A DNA stretch of 13,337 nucleotides from Bacteroidia bacterium (GCA_025999435.1 BNXH01000046.1:1-13337), one strand, 5' to 3'; shown: positions 1 through 7,518, numbered from the stretch's first letter. Notes: a model not told the origin generated them from the letters alone. Translations and numbers: made by a program.

Positions 1-126
1 CAGTACAATTTTATTGATCTCTGCCTGGTGTTCTTTTATTCCCTTATCTATTGCAGGTTCATAATGTTCGTTCTTAATCTTATCGAACGGAGGTGTATCG
101 TATGGCGTCTTATACGCCGAGAAAAA
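1..126 (-). pseudogene. M3 metallopeptidase, N-terminal fragment, inverted (partial)
   Basis: Read on the minus strand from base 126 to base 1, this is an open frame of 42 codons beginning FFSAYKTPYDTPPFDKIKN and continuing with EHYEPAIDKGIKEHQAEI. This is the start of the mature region of Bacteroidetes M3/Dcp-type peptidases, whose N terminus typically reads like NPFFSxYxTPxxxPPFDxIK (family knowledge, from memory). The codons just before it (minus strand, bases 132-127) encode VK where NP would be expected, so homology starts at about base 126. The fragment leaves the window at base 1. It lies back to back with the C-terminal M3 fragment on the plus strand, and the residues that should link the two (about 200 or more) are absent here. 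It could be the other part of the same gene, inverted by rearrangement or by an assembly/amplification chimera, or part of a neighbouring paralogue. The open plus-strand frame across this stretch is not M3-like. Confidence 0.8.
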
Positions 127-1449
127 CTTTACATGGCATATAATACAAAATGTGTTGTCGGAGGCGAATTTGACAATCAGGATAACGTAAAAGAAATAGC
201 TAAAACCCGTATGGAGATAGCCAAACTTCTCGGCTATCAGGACTATGCGTCATATATTCTAAAGAATAAAATGGCAAAAGACAAACAGCATGTTTACAAG
301 CTTTTGGACGATCTGCATAATGCATACGGACAAGCAGCTCGCGAGGATGTAAAGTTGGTAGAAGGCTTTGCTGTGGGAATGGAAGGGCAGGCTATCGATT
401 TGCAACCTTGGGATTGGGCTTACTATTCAGAAAAACTGAAAGATGCAAAATATAGTGTCAGTGACGAAGTCGTACGTCCGTATTTTGAACTGGAAAATGT
501 GAAGAAAGGGGTATTCGGCCTGGCTACCGATCTATATGGTATCACATTCCGTAAAAACACGAAAATACCGGTGTATCATCCGGAAGTAGAAGCCTTTGAT
601 GTGTTGGACGAAAACGGAAATTTCCTTGCCGTCCTTTATACAGATTTCCATCCGCGTGAAGGAAAAAGACAAGGGGCTTGGATGACTGAATATAAAGGAC
701 AGTATATAGAAAAGGGTAAAGATTCGCGCCCTCATGTATCTATTGTAATGAATTTTACGCGTCCGACAGCTACCGAGCCGGCTTTGCTGACATTCGATGA
801 GGTGGAAACGTTCTTGCATGAGTTCGGGCATGCCCTTCATGGTATATTGACTAAATGTACATACGAATCTTTGTCGGGAACGAATGTGTTGCACGATTTT
901 GTGGAATTACCGTCTCAGATAATGGAAAACTGGCTGGCACAAAAAGAATATCTGGATAAATTTGCCGTGCATTACAAAACAGGAGAGAAAATTCCGGCAG
1001 GATTGGTTCAAAAACTAGTTGATGCAGCCAATTATAATGCCGGCTATTTATGTTACCGCCAATTGTCCTTCGGCTATCTGGATATGGCTTGGCATTCACT
1101 GTCTCAACCATACACCGGAGATGTGAAAGAGTTCGAACGTAAGGCTATGGATAAAACAGCCTTACTGCCTGTTGCTCAAGATGTGAATATGTCAACCTCT
1201 TTCTCTCATATATTTTCGGGTGGCTATGCAGCCGGATATTATGGCTATAAATGGGCTGAGGTATTGGACGCAGATGCTTTTGCTTTGTTCAATGAGACCG
1301 GGATCTTTAATAAAGAAACTGCGCGGTCGTTCCGGGAAAACGTTCTGCAACGAGGAAATACCGAAGAACCTATGAGCTTATATATTAAGTTTAGAGGGCA
1401 AGAGCCTAGCGTAGATGCCCTGTTGAAAAGGAACGGAATTAAGAAATAA
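118..1449 (+). CDS. M3 family oligopeptidase (Dcp/thimet type), C-terminal catalytic part, 5' end missing
   Basis: Zinc metallopeptidase of family M3 (peptidyl-dipeptidase Dcp / oligopeptidase type), which cleaves short peptides. Recognisable homology begins at the REKLYMAYNTKC segment (from about base 118) and runs to the natural C terminus KRNGIKK and a TAA stop. The active-site motif HEFGHALH is at 817-840. The third zinc ligand is the Glu of FVELPSQ at 904-906, 29 residues after the first His; this matches the H473/E502 spacing known from thimet oligopeptidase. The substrate-binding region GGYAAGYYGYKWAEV is present at 1219-1263. About 443 residues remain of a family that is usually near 680-700. 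The plus-strand frame stays open upstream to a GTG at 28, but that part is antisense to an M3 N-terminal fragment and does not resemble the family, so no genuine start is assigned. A terminator follows 10 nt after the stop. Family assignment is secure; whether the gene is truly broken in the organism is uncertain. Confidence 0.93.
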   Translation, partial: REKLYMAYNTKCVVGGEFDNQDNVKEIAKTRMEIAKLLGYQDYASYILKNKMAKDKQHVYKLLDDLHNAYGQAAREDVKLVEGFAVGMEGQAIDLQPWDWAYYSEKLKDAKYSVSDEVVRPYFELENVKKGVFGLATDLYGITFRKNTKIPVYHPEVEAFDVLDENGNFLAVLYTDFHPREGKRQGAWMTEYKGQYIEKGKDSRPHVSIVMNFTRPTATEPALLTFDEVETFLHEFGHALHGILTKCTYESLSGTNVLHDFVELPSQIMENWLAQKEYLDKFAVHYKTGEKIPAGLVQKLVDAANYNAGYLCYRQLSFGYLDMAWHSLSQPYTGDVKEFERKAMDKTALLPVAQDVNMSTSFSHIFSGGYAAGYYGYKWAEVLDADAFALFNETGIFNKETARSFRENVLQRGNTEEPMSLYIKFRGQEPSVDALLKRNGIKK

Positions 1450-1458
1450 TAATGAGTT

Positions 1459-1493
1459 AAATAAACCATCTCCTGAAGGTGGTTTATTTTTTA
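1459..1493 (+). terminator. Rho-independent terminator after the M3 peptidase
   Basis: Arms 1459-1470 and 1478-1489 form a 12-bp stem (one T-G wobble at 1469/1479) with a 7-nt loop TCCTGAA. A T-rich tract (TTTTTT at 1487-1492) follows directly. It begins 9 nt after the M3 stop codon and ends about 19 nt before the chosen start of the next gene. That leaves no room for a separate promoter downstream of it, so the next gene is probably read by leak-through or from a promoter inside the M3 3' end. Confidence 0.8.
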
Positions 1494-1511
1494 TTTAAAA
1501 TGCAGTTGTAT

Positions 1512-2144
1512 ATGAAAATGTTTCTGTTTATTATCCTTTCTTTAAATTGCTTTCAGTATGATGATTTCAAGTTACAGACCGGAGATTTGATTTTTCAGGA
1601 ATCGTGTACTGGAAATATGGGCAGTGCGATAAAGGAAGTTACCACAAGCGCCGAAGAATATCAATTCACCCATGTCGGTATGGTTTACATCGATGAGAAT
1701 GATAGTGTATTCGTTATAGAAGCGACGCGGCCAAAGGTAACTAAGACTCCTTTGCGTGAATATCTTTATCCTGAAAATGAAAAAGAGTGTCCGCCTGTAT
1801 CTGTTGTAGGGCGTTTAAAGCCGGAATACCGGCATTGCGTACCCAAAGCTATTGAAGAGGGTTTGTCCCTTATTGGGAAAGAATATGATAACGGCTTTGT
1901 ATTGGGTGATGATACGTATTACTGCTCCGAACTGGTTTATGAAATTTTGTTGAAAGCAAATGATGGAAAACCTGTTTTTCCTCTTAATATAATGACCTTT
2001 AAATCTCCCGAAAGTGGAGAAATCTCAGCCGGATGGATAGAACATTTTAAAAAATACAACAAGCCTGTTCCCGAAGGGGAACCGGGTATCAATCCGGGGG
2101 CAATGTCCCGGTCTGATGTAATTGAAATAGTACACCGTTATTAA
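1512..2144 (+). CDS. YiiX/YebB-like permuted NlpC/P60 cysteine hydrolase, exported
   Basis: About 210 residues from ATG 1512. It belongs to the permuted papain-like NlpC/P60 group (YiiX-like, Pfam PF05708), thought to act on amide bonds in cell-wall peptides or lipids; the substrate is not deducible here. Visible motifs in order: LQTGDLIFQE near residues 21-30, FTHVGMVYID with the likely catalytic His54, VIEATRP near 68-74, and YYCSELVYEIL with the likely nucleophile Cys138. The His-before-Cys order is what defines the permuted fold. The N terminus MKMFLFIILSLNCF is hydrophobic and signal-like. The Cys after LSLN does not form a good lipobox, so export as a lipoprotein is doubtful. In-frame starts also exist at ATG 1500 and ATG 1518; a GTG at 1479 lies in the terminator stem and is unlikely. 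The gene converges on the serpin with only 8 nt between stop codons and no clear terminator between them. Confidence 0.83.
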   Translation: MKMFLFIILSLNCFQYDDFKLQTGDLIFQESCTGNMGSAIKEVTTSAEEYQFTHVGMVYIDENDSVFVIEATRPKVTKTPLREYLYPENEKECPPVSVVGRLKPEYRHCVPKAIEEGLSLIGKEYDNGFVLGDDTYYCSELVYEILLKANDGKPVFPLNIMTFKSPESGEISAGWIEHFKKYNKPVPEGEPGINPGAMSRSDVIEIVHRY

Positions 2145-2152
2145 CATTATTT

Positions 2153-3391
2153 TTATTCCGGAATTTCACCAATTTTACCGATAAACAAGATGACTCCGGT
2201 GCTGTTTTCTTTGATGGTAAACAGGAAAGGCTGATTAACAGAGAAATTTATTGGCTGAGGATTTCCGACCGATGTTACTCCCACTTCTACCGATGTTACT
2301 GCTGCGGCCTCTGTTCCTTCTTCGTTTACTTCCACGAAAGTTTTATGTTTGACCTTTGAAATAAAAAGGCCTCCACCTTTATTGATTCCTGTAAAATCGG
2401 CGAGACTACGATTGAAAGCTAATTTCATGCCCATATCGGGTAAGATAGCTCCTTCCATATTATAATTACATTCTAACTTGAATCGTGGTAATTGCAGGTT
2501 GATTGATCTCACTTGCATATTTTTTGTCGCATAATTCCACGAATCACTGTTTATATTCTGAATTACGTTTTTCAGGTCTTTTTCGGGTTGGGGTAGTGCA
2601 ATGATCATACTAAAAGCTTTGTTCCCATATGGCATCTCCAGATAACGGGCATTCTCATCAGCTGTGTAGCCTAGATTTTCTGTCTGACTCATCATTTTGA
2701 CATCTTGAGTCATACCATTCTCCTTTGTAAACGGTAAATCCTGTATATACTTTTTATCAAACTGATATTTCCAGATGCCTTTGAAGTAGATTGCATTAAT
2801 GAGGTACATTACTGCATTAGAAGGGATGGTCTCTATTATCTCAGGGATTTTATTATTTGTGTTCGTCGCGCACCAATTATTGATTTCTTTGACTGCGTTT
2901 GGTGAGGAGAAGTCTAAGGCTTTCACTTCTGCATTGTAGTTTGTTTTATTCACATCAATAAAAGGTTGTTCTACGTTGAAGCCGGATCTAGTCCAGATCG
3001 AATTGGCGATAGCCAGTTTAGTTGAAGGATCTGCGTTTATTAATGCCTCGCGTAATGTTTTAGCATATTCGTTGATGTCTTCTGCTGTATAACCTTGATT
3101 GCGTAATGCTGCCTGCATTTCTGTTTTTGTTTCTCCTGCGGCGCCATTCCATGTCATACCCAAAGCCATATCTACACTTAGAGGAGAAATAAAAATATTG
3201 GTTTTATTTTCATTTTTATAAGTAGCCTTAAACAGGTCAAAAGCGAACATATTATTGTTTTTCAGTTTATTCTCAAATTGAGCTTTCATAACTATTGGCT
3301 TGGCATCCGGTAATTCAGGAATGGATGCGTAGTCGGAAGAGCATGATAGCAAGATAAAAAAAAATAAAGGGATAAATTTAAAGGTTTTCAT
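2153..3391 (-). CDS. Serpin-family protease inhibitor, lipoprotein
   Basis: 412 residues, full-length serpin (family I4). The N terminus MKTFKFIPLFFFILLSC gives a lipobox LLSC with lipidated Cys17, so the protein is placed on the cell envelope. The serpin core is intact: NAIYFKGIWKYQF, the shutter-region NIFISPLSVDMALGMTWNGA, and a C-terminal NQPFLFTIKENSTGVILFIGKI. The reactive-loop hinge is EEGTEAAAVTS (residues 357-367), small and uncharged at P12-P9, which is the signature of an inhibitory rather than a non-inhibitory serpin. Counting from G359 as P15 places P1 near Thr373 (VEVGVT|SVG). The loop to the following strand is about four residues longer than in alpha-1-antitrypsin, so the true P1 may be shifted. 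Known Bacteroidales relative: miropin of Tannerella forsythia, a lipoprotein serpin inhibiting many proteases. A role in resisting host or competitor proteases is inference. It is transcribed alone, opposite to its neighbours. Confidence 0.95.
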   Translation of the reverse strand: MKTFKFIPLFFFILLSCSSDYASIPELPDAKPIVMKAQFENKLKNNNMFAFDLFKATYKNENKTNIFISPLSVDMALGMTWNGAAGETKTEMQAALRNQGYTAEDINEYAKTLREALINADPSTKLAIANSIWTRSGFNVEQPFIDVNKTNYNAEVKALDFSSPNAVKEINNWCATNTNNKIPEIIETIPSNAVMYLINAIYFKGIWKYQFDKKYIQDLPFTKENGMTQDVKMMSQTENLGYTADENARYLEMPYGNKAFSMIIALPQPEKDLKNVIQNINSDSWNYATKNMQVRSINLQLPRFKLECNYNMEGAILPDMGMKLAFNRSLADFTGINKGGGLFISKVKHKTFVEVNEEGTEAAAVTSVEVGVTSVGNPQPINFSVNQPFLFTIKENSTGVILFIGKIGEIPE

Positions 3392-3468
3392 AATCTTTGA
3401 TATTGAAGGTTATAATATATAGAAGAAAAACATAAACAAAAAGCTGCAAACTCTATTCTGATAATTTG

Positions 3469-3476
3469 TATATTTG
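3469..3476 (+). promoter_or_regulatory. Bacteroidetes-type -7 box for the aminotransferase operon
   Basis: TATATTTG matches the Bacteroidetes -7 consensus TAnnTTTG and lies 23 nt before the ATG at 3500, giving a predicted leader of roughly 17 nt. I see no convincing TTTG -33 box at the usual 19-21 nt spacing. Confidence 0.5.
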
Positions 3477-3499
3477 CGACTTATTTTTATATCATAATT

Positions 3500-4699
3500 A
3501 TGCCGAAAATTTCGCAACGAGGATTGGATATGCCGAGTTCTCCTATCAGGAAGCTGGCTCCCTTGTCGGATTCAGCCAAAGCCAGAGGGTTGAAAGTTTA
3601 TCACCTGAATATAGGTCAACCGGATTTGCCAACCCCGCAAGAAGCCATAGACGCAATACGCAATATTGACAGAACTATTTTAGAATATAGTCCAAGCGAT
3701 GGTAATCGCTCTTATAGGGAAAAACTAGTTGGTTATTATGCAAAATATAATATAAATGTATCGGCCGATGATATAATTGTAACCACAGGTGGCTCTGAAG
3801 CTGTGTTGTTTGCATTTTTGGCATGCCTTAACCCTGGTGATGAAATTATTGTTCCCGAACCTGCATATGCTAATTATATGGCTTTTGCCGCATCAGCAGG
3901 CGCTGTGATTCGCACAGTGTCTTCTTCTATTGATGAAGGTTTCGCTTTGCCTCCGGTCGAAAAATTCGAGGCTTTGATTAATGAACGTACAAAAGGCATT
4001 CTGATTTGCAACCCGAATAATCCCACCGGGTATTTGTATTCGCGGACAGAAATGAACCAAATAAAGAACATTGTGCAGAAATATGATCTGTACTTGTTTT
4101 CGGATGAAGTTTACAGGGATTTTATTTATACCAATTCTCCTTACATTTCAGCTTGTCACTTGGTGGGGATAGAGGAAAATGTAGTTTTGATAGATTCTGT
4201 TTCAAAGCGTTATAGTGAATGCGGTATACGTGTTGGCGCTCTGATAACAAAGAACAAAGAGCTTCGAAAAACAGTAATGAAGCTATGCCAGGCACGATTG
4301 AGTCCGCCTTTGATAGGACAGATTGCTGCTGAAGCTTCGCTGGACGCCAGCCTCGAATATATACAGGGTACTTATGACGAATATGTGGAAAGGCGCAAGT
4401 TTTTGATAGATACGCTAAACCGTATTCCGGGCGTATATTCGCCAATCCCTATGGGGGCGTTTTACACAGTTGCCCGTTTGCCTATCGACGATGCGGACAA
4501 ATTTTGCGCTTGGTGTCTTTCGGATTTTGAATATGAGGGTCAAACTATATTTATGGCTCCGGCTTCGGGGTTCTATACAACTCCTGGACTAGGAAAGGAT
4601 GAGGTACGTATTGCCTATGTGCTGAATAAGGAAGATTTGGGTAGTGCCCTTACAGTGCTGGAAAAAGCTTTGGAAGCATATAATCAATTGAAAAAATGA
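3500..4699 (+). CDS. PLP-dependent aminotransferase, class I/II (fold type I)
   Basis: 399 residues, complete for the family (about 390-400). It transfers amino groups between amino and keto acids using pyridoxal phosphate, in the cytoplasm. Landmarks: substrate-binding loop [11 protein letters not shown] (36-46), cofactor-phosphate loop TTGGSEA (95-101), NPNNPTG (171-177), the Asp of SDEVY (Asp202) that contacts the pyridine nitrogen, the Schiff-base lysine in [14 protein letters not shown] (Lys236), and the carboxylate-binding Arg in DEVRIAY (Arg370). The motif around the lysine ([10 protein letters not shown]) is the form common in Bacteroidetes homologues and differs from the classical SKxxxMxGxR of AspC. 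Substrate is therefore uncertain; aspartate or aromatic acids are plausible. The ATG at 3500 is favoured by the short distance from the promoter box. First gene of an operon: its last codons overlap the rdgB start by 4 nt (ATGA). Confidence 0.93.
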   Translation: MPKISQRGLDMPSSPIRKLAPLSDSAKARGLKVYHLNIGQPDLPTPQEAIDAIRNIDRTILEYSPSDGNRSYREKLVGYYAKYNINVSADDIIVTTGGSEAVLFAFLACLNPGDEIIVPEPAYANYMAFAASAGAVIRTVSSSIDEGFALPPVEKFEALINERTKGILICNPNNPTGYLYSRTEMNQIKNIVQKYDLYLFSDEVYRDFIYTNSPYISACHLVGIEENVVLIDSVSKRYSECGIRVGALITKNKELRKTVMKLCQARLSPPLIGQIAAEASLDASLEYIQGTYDEYVERRKFLIDTLNRIPGVYSPIPMGAFYTVARLPIDDADKFCAWCLSDFEYEGQTIFMAPASGFYTTPGLGKDEVRIAYVLNKEDLGSALTVLEKALEAYNQLKK

Positions 4700-5277
4700 A
4701 AAGAAAACTGGTTTTTGCAACTAATAATGCCCATAAGTTAGAGGAGGTAAGAGAGGTAGTCAAAGATAATTTTGAAATACTCAGCCTTAAAGATATTGGT
4801 TGCAATGAAGATATAGAGGAAACAGGTACTACTTTGATCGATAATGCCTTGATTAAGGTAAGATATGTGAAGGAAAAATATGGCTACGATTGTTTCGGGG
4901 ATGATACAGGCCTCGAAGTTGAAGCCTTGAATGGTGCGCCGGGCGTGTTCTCTGCGCGTTATGCAGGCGATGGACATGATGCTAAAGCCAATATGAAAAA
5001 GCTGTTGAAAGAATTGGATGGTGAAACAAATCGCAAAGCTTGTTTTCGTACTGTAATAGCTTTGATATTGAATGGCGAAGAGCATTTGTTTGAGGGACGG
5101 ATAGATGGAGACATCCTGACGGAAGAACATGGTACGGCAGGTTTCGGATACGATCCTGTTTTTCGTCCTGACGGATATACCCAGACTTTTGCTGAACTTG
5201 GTCTGGATATTAAAAATGAAATAAGCCACCGTGCATTGGCTGTGAAGAAACTGTGTGACTTCTTATCAAAATTATAA
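4696..5277 (+). CDS. rdgB: RdgB/HAM1 family non-canonical purine NTP pyrophosphatase
   Basis: 193 residues, full length. It hydrolyses dITP, ITP and XTP to monophosphate and pyrophosphate, keeping deaminated purines out of DNA and RNA. Motifs in order: N-terminal substrate loop [12 protein letters not shown] (7-18), [11 protein letters not shown] (41-51), the catalytic [20 protein letters not shown] (67-86) with the metal and base residues Asp69/Asp70, [11 protein letters not shown] near 146-156, and the C-terminal [10 protein letters not shown] with the purine-contacting Ser-His-Arg. The start ATG lies inside the last codons of the aminotransferase (ATGA overlap), implying translational coupling. 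The next gene starts 10 nt after its stop. Confidence 0.97.
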   Translation: MKRKLVFATNNAHKLEEVREVVKDNFEILSLKDIGCNEDIEETGTTLIDNALIKVRYVKEKYGYDCFGDDTGLEVEALNGAPGVFSARYAGDGHDAKANMKKLLKELDGETNRKACFRTVIALILNGEEHLFEGRIDGDILTEEHGTAGFGYDPVFRPDGYTQTFAELGLDIKNEISHRALAVKKLCDFLSKL

Positions 5278-5287
5278 ATGTCGTAAT

Positions 5288-6082
5288 ATGAAAAGATTAT
5301 TAATTATAGCAACCCTTATAATAGGAATTGCGTTGCCGCATGAATTATTAGCATGGGGTACAACGGGGCATCGGGTTATAGCTCAGATAGCGGAAAAAAA
5401 TGTAAAATCGAAAACGAAGAAGAAAATCGATAAGTTATTGGATGGATACCCAATGGCGTATTGGGCCAATTGGGCGGACTTTATTAAGTCTGATACTACC
5501 GGACAATGGAAGCATACGCATATATGGCATTTTGTAAATGCTCCGGGAGGATTGTCTAAACAGGATTATATAAATCATATCAAAAATATATCGCAAGAAA
5601 ATACATATAGTGAGATACCTAAACTTGAAGCTATTCTGAAAAACAAAAATTCTTCGGATAATGATAAGAGAATAGCTCTCTATTTCCTTGTGCATTTGGT
5701 GGGAGATGCTCATCAACCTATGCATGCCGGCAGAGAAGAAGATTTGGGTGGAAATAAAATTTCGGTAACATGGTTTAGAAGCCCAACAAATATACATTCG
5801 GTATGGGACTCTAAGATTGTGGATAACGAAGGGTACAGTTATACTGAATATGCCAATATATTAAACTCTATAAAAAAGGAAAAGAAGCAAGAACTCCAAG
5901 CCGGAACATTGGACGATTGGATGTACGATACTTATGTCCTGGCAAACGATATTTATGCTAATATCAAAAATGGCGATGAGTTATCATACGGATATAGTTA
6001 TAAATACAAGTATGTGATGGAGCTGCAACTGCAAAGAGGAGGGCTCCGCCTCGCTAAGATATTGGATGAAGTTTTCAACTAA
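5288..6082 (+). CDS. S1/P1-type zinc nuclease, secreted
   Basis: 264 residues from ATG 5288. It cleaves single-stranded DNA and RNA and may remove 3' phosphates, acting in the periplasm or outside. The signal peptide MKRLLIIATLIIGIALPHELLA ends directly before Trp23 of WGTTGHRV. In this family the mature N-terminal Trp itself binds zinc, which fixes both the cleavage site and this start; an in-frame codon at 5255 would add a useless 11 residues. All nine trinuclear zinc ligands appear to be present: W23 and H28, the Asp of NWADFIK, the first His of HTHIWHF, the His/Asp/His in HLVGDAHQPMH, and the His and Asp of NIHSVWDSKI. It lies 10 nt after rdgB, the third gene of the operon, and is followed by a strong terminator. 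Pairing with a nucleotide-pool sanitiser hints at nucleic-acid scavenging, but this is inference. Confidence 0.95.
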   Translation: MKRLLIIATLIIGIALPHELLAWGTTGHRVIAQIAEKNVKSKTKKKIDKLLDGYPMAYWANWADFIKSDTTGQWKHTHIWHFVNAPGGLSKQDYINHIKNISQENTYSEIPKLEAILKNKNSSDNDKRIALYFLVHLVGDAHQPMHAGREEDLGGNKISVTWFRSPTNIHSVWDSKIVDNEGYSYTEYANILNSIKKEKKQELQAGTLDDWMYDTYVLANDIYANIKNGDELSYGYSYKYKYVMELQLQRGGLRLAKILDEVFN

Positions 6083-6089
6083 TTGATAG

Positions 6090-6126
6090 AATGGCAGCTG
6101 GAAAAATAGCTGCCATTTGTTTTATA
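6090..6126 (+). terminator. Rho-independent terminator of the aminotransferase-rdgB-nuclease operon
   Basis: A perfect 10-bp stem AATGGCAGCT (6090-6099) / AGCTGCCATT (6108-6117) with an 8-nt loop GGAAAAAT, followed by TGTTTTATATT. It starts 7 nt after the nuclease stop codon. Confidence 0.85.
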
Positions 6127-6178
6127 TTCGCGGGAAAAAATAAAAAATGTTTTATTCTGATAAAAGAATTAAATTTAG

Positions 6179-6186
6179 TAATTTTG
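6179..6186 (+). promoter_or_regulatory. Bacteroidetes-type -7 box for fabD
   Basis: TAATTTTG fits TAnnTTTG and lies 42 nt before the fabD ATG, giving a leader of about 35 nt. It lies downstream of the terminator, so fabD is probably a separate unit. No clear -33 TTTG is visible. Confidence 0.5.
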
Positions 6187-6228
6187 CCCGCTGAATTTTA
6201 ATCGCTTATAAACTATTAAATATTTAAA

Positions 6229-7110
6229 ATGAAAGCATTTGTATTTCCGGGGCAAGGAGCTCAGTTTGTAGGAATGGGTAAAGATTTGTACGAAACATCT
6301 CCTGTTGCCAAAGAAATGTTTGAAAAGGCAAATGAAATTCTTGGATTTCGTATTACAGATTTAATGTTTGCCGGTACGGACGAAGATCTTCGTCAGACAA
6401 AAGTTACTCAACCTGCAATTTTCCTTCATTCAGTGATATTAGCTAAAACTATGGGTGTTGACTTTAAACCGGATATGGTAGCCGGTCACTCTTTGGGCGA
6501 ATTCTCCGCATTGGTAGCAGCAGAAGCTCTATCGTTCGAAGACGGATTAAAGCTTGTATATAAACGCGCTTTAGCTATGCAGAAAGCTTGTGAACTAAAT
6601 CCTTCGACTATGGCTGCGGTACTTAATTTACCGGATGCTAAAGTAGAAGAAGTATGTGCTTCTATATCAGACGAAGTGGTCGTTCCTGCCAATTATAACT
6701 GTCCGGGGCAAATCGTAATCTCCGGTTCAAACGCAGGAATAGATAAGGCTTGCGAATTGCTGCTTGCGGCGGGAGCAAAGCGTACTCTTAAACTGAAAGT
6801 GGGCGGAGCATTCCATTCTCCTTTGATGGAACCTGCTAAAGTGGAATTATCTGAAGCGATAGACGCTACTATAATAACAGCGCCGGTATGTCCTGTCTAT
6901 CAAAATGTATCAACAAAAGGTGAAACAGATCCGGCTACTATAAAGGCTAATTTGATAGCGCAATTGACTGCTCCTGTAAAATGGACTCAATCTGTTGAGC
7001 ATATGGTTGCCGATGGTGCTGTTGAATTTGTAGAACTAGGGCCGGGTAACGTGCTTCAAGGTTTAATCAAAAAGATATCTACGGAAGCTGTTACAAGCGG
7101 AAAGCAATAA
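6229..7110 (+). CDS. fabD: Malonyl-CoA:ACP transacylase
   Basis: 293 residues, the usual length. It moves malonyl groups from CoA to acyl carrier protein, supplying the extender unit for fatty-acid synthesis in the cytoplasm. Landmarks: FPGQGAQFVGMG (6-17, oxyanion glutamine region), GHSLGEFSALVAA with nucleophile Ser88, the carboxylate-binding Arg in YKRALAMQ (Arg113), FHSPLM with catalytic His196, and the C-terminal ELGPGNVLQGLIKK. All four functional elements known from E. coli FabD are in place. It appears to be monocistronic: it has its own -7 box upstream and is followed by a 668-nt stretch without genes. No terminator hairpin is evident directly after the stop. Confidence 0.97.
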   Translation: MKAFVFPGQGAQFVGMGKDLYETSPVAKEMFEKANEILGFRITDLMFAGTDEDLRQTKVTQPAIFLHSVILAKTMGVDFKPDMVAGHSLGEFSALVAAEALSFEDGLKLVYKRALAMQKACELNPSTMAAVLNLPDAKVEEVCASISDEVVVPANYNCPGQIVISGSNAGIDKACELLLAAGAKRTLKLKVGGAFHSPLMEPAKVELSEAIDATIITAPVCPVYQNVSTKGETDPATIKANLIAQLTAPVKWTQSVEHMVADGAVEFVELGPGNVLQGLIKKISTEAVTSGKQ

Positions 7111-7180
7111 GAAAACGAAAAGTGAGAAGTGAATCATTGCTCGGTGCTGGTTTTATCTATAATAGACAATTTGAAAATGA

Positions 7181-7225
7181 GAAAATTAGCGAATTTGAAA
7201 ATTTGAAAATTAGCGAATTTGAAAA
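7181..7225. repeat. 21-bp direct repeat, 24-bp period
   Basis: GAAAATTAGCGAATTTGAAA plus one further A occurs at 7181-7201 and again, identical, at 7205-7225. Only TTT separates the copies, and further TTGAAAA words flank them (7171-7177). Confidence 0.85.
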
Positions 7226-7232
7226 TAACTGT

Positions 7233-7518
7233 AGAGTTTGCATAGTACATGACAAAAAATATTTTATATATATTTAAAAGGCTTATTATGTTGCCCTTAC
7301 AGGGCACGGTTCCCTAGTCTGTCATCTCACCGGGGTGTTACCCCGGGCTGGAATATATCAGGCTTTCAGCCTGTTTCTTTCCTTGATGCCCTGAAGGGGC
7401 TACATAATATAGCCCAATGGCAACGCCTTGGGTGGGAAAACGAAAACCCCTGAAACCGCACCCTATAAGGGCAATATAAGATTTTGTAATATTTTTTGTC
7501 ATGTACTATGAGAGTTTG
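7233..7518. mobile_element. MITE-like/REP-like hairpin element with 23-bp TIRs and 8-bp target duplication
   Basis: Bases 7241-7263 (starting CATAGTACATGACAAA) and 7488-7510 are perfect inverted repeats of 23 bp and bound a 270-bp element. AGAGTTTG flanks it on both sides (7233-7240 and 7511-7518), as expected for a target-site duplication. A second, subterminal inverted repeat pairs 7291-7311 with 7454-7474 (18 of 21 matching). Inside are six compact hairpins: 7293-7305, 7330-7346, 7359-7373, 7388-7400, 7413-7432 and 7461-7471. Each has a three-base loop. No transposase frame is present, so movement would need an enzyme encoded elsewhere. The words resemble dispersed palindromic repeats I recall from Bacteroidetes genomes, some of which accompany REP-associated tyrosine transposases; that link is not shown by this window. 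Confidence 0.8.

Noticed and set aside
28..117. Plus-strand frame from GTG 28 as the N terminus of the M3 peptidase
   Set aside because: The encoded residues (MFFYSLIYCRF and on) are unlike the family, and the same bases encode a clear M3 N-terminal sequence on the opposite strand.
1479..1511. GTG 1479 as the start of the YiiX-like protein
   Set aside because: It lies inside the terminator stem and adds residues before the hydrophobic signal; ATG 1512 gives a normal signal-like N terminus.
3392..3468. Promoter for the serpin on the minus strand
   Set aside because: Only partial matches to TAnnTTTG (such as TATGTTTT) without a well-spaced TTTG; too weak to report as a feature.
4738..5229. 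163-residue minus-strand open frame
   Set aside because: It lies wholly antisense to rdgB, whose motifs are complete; the antisense translation shows no recognisable domain.
5255..5287. Upstream in-frame start for the S1/P1 nuclease
   Set aside because: It overlaps the end of rdgB and adds 11 polar residues before a standard signal peptide whose cleavage exposes the zinc-binding Trp.
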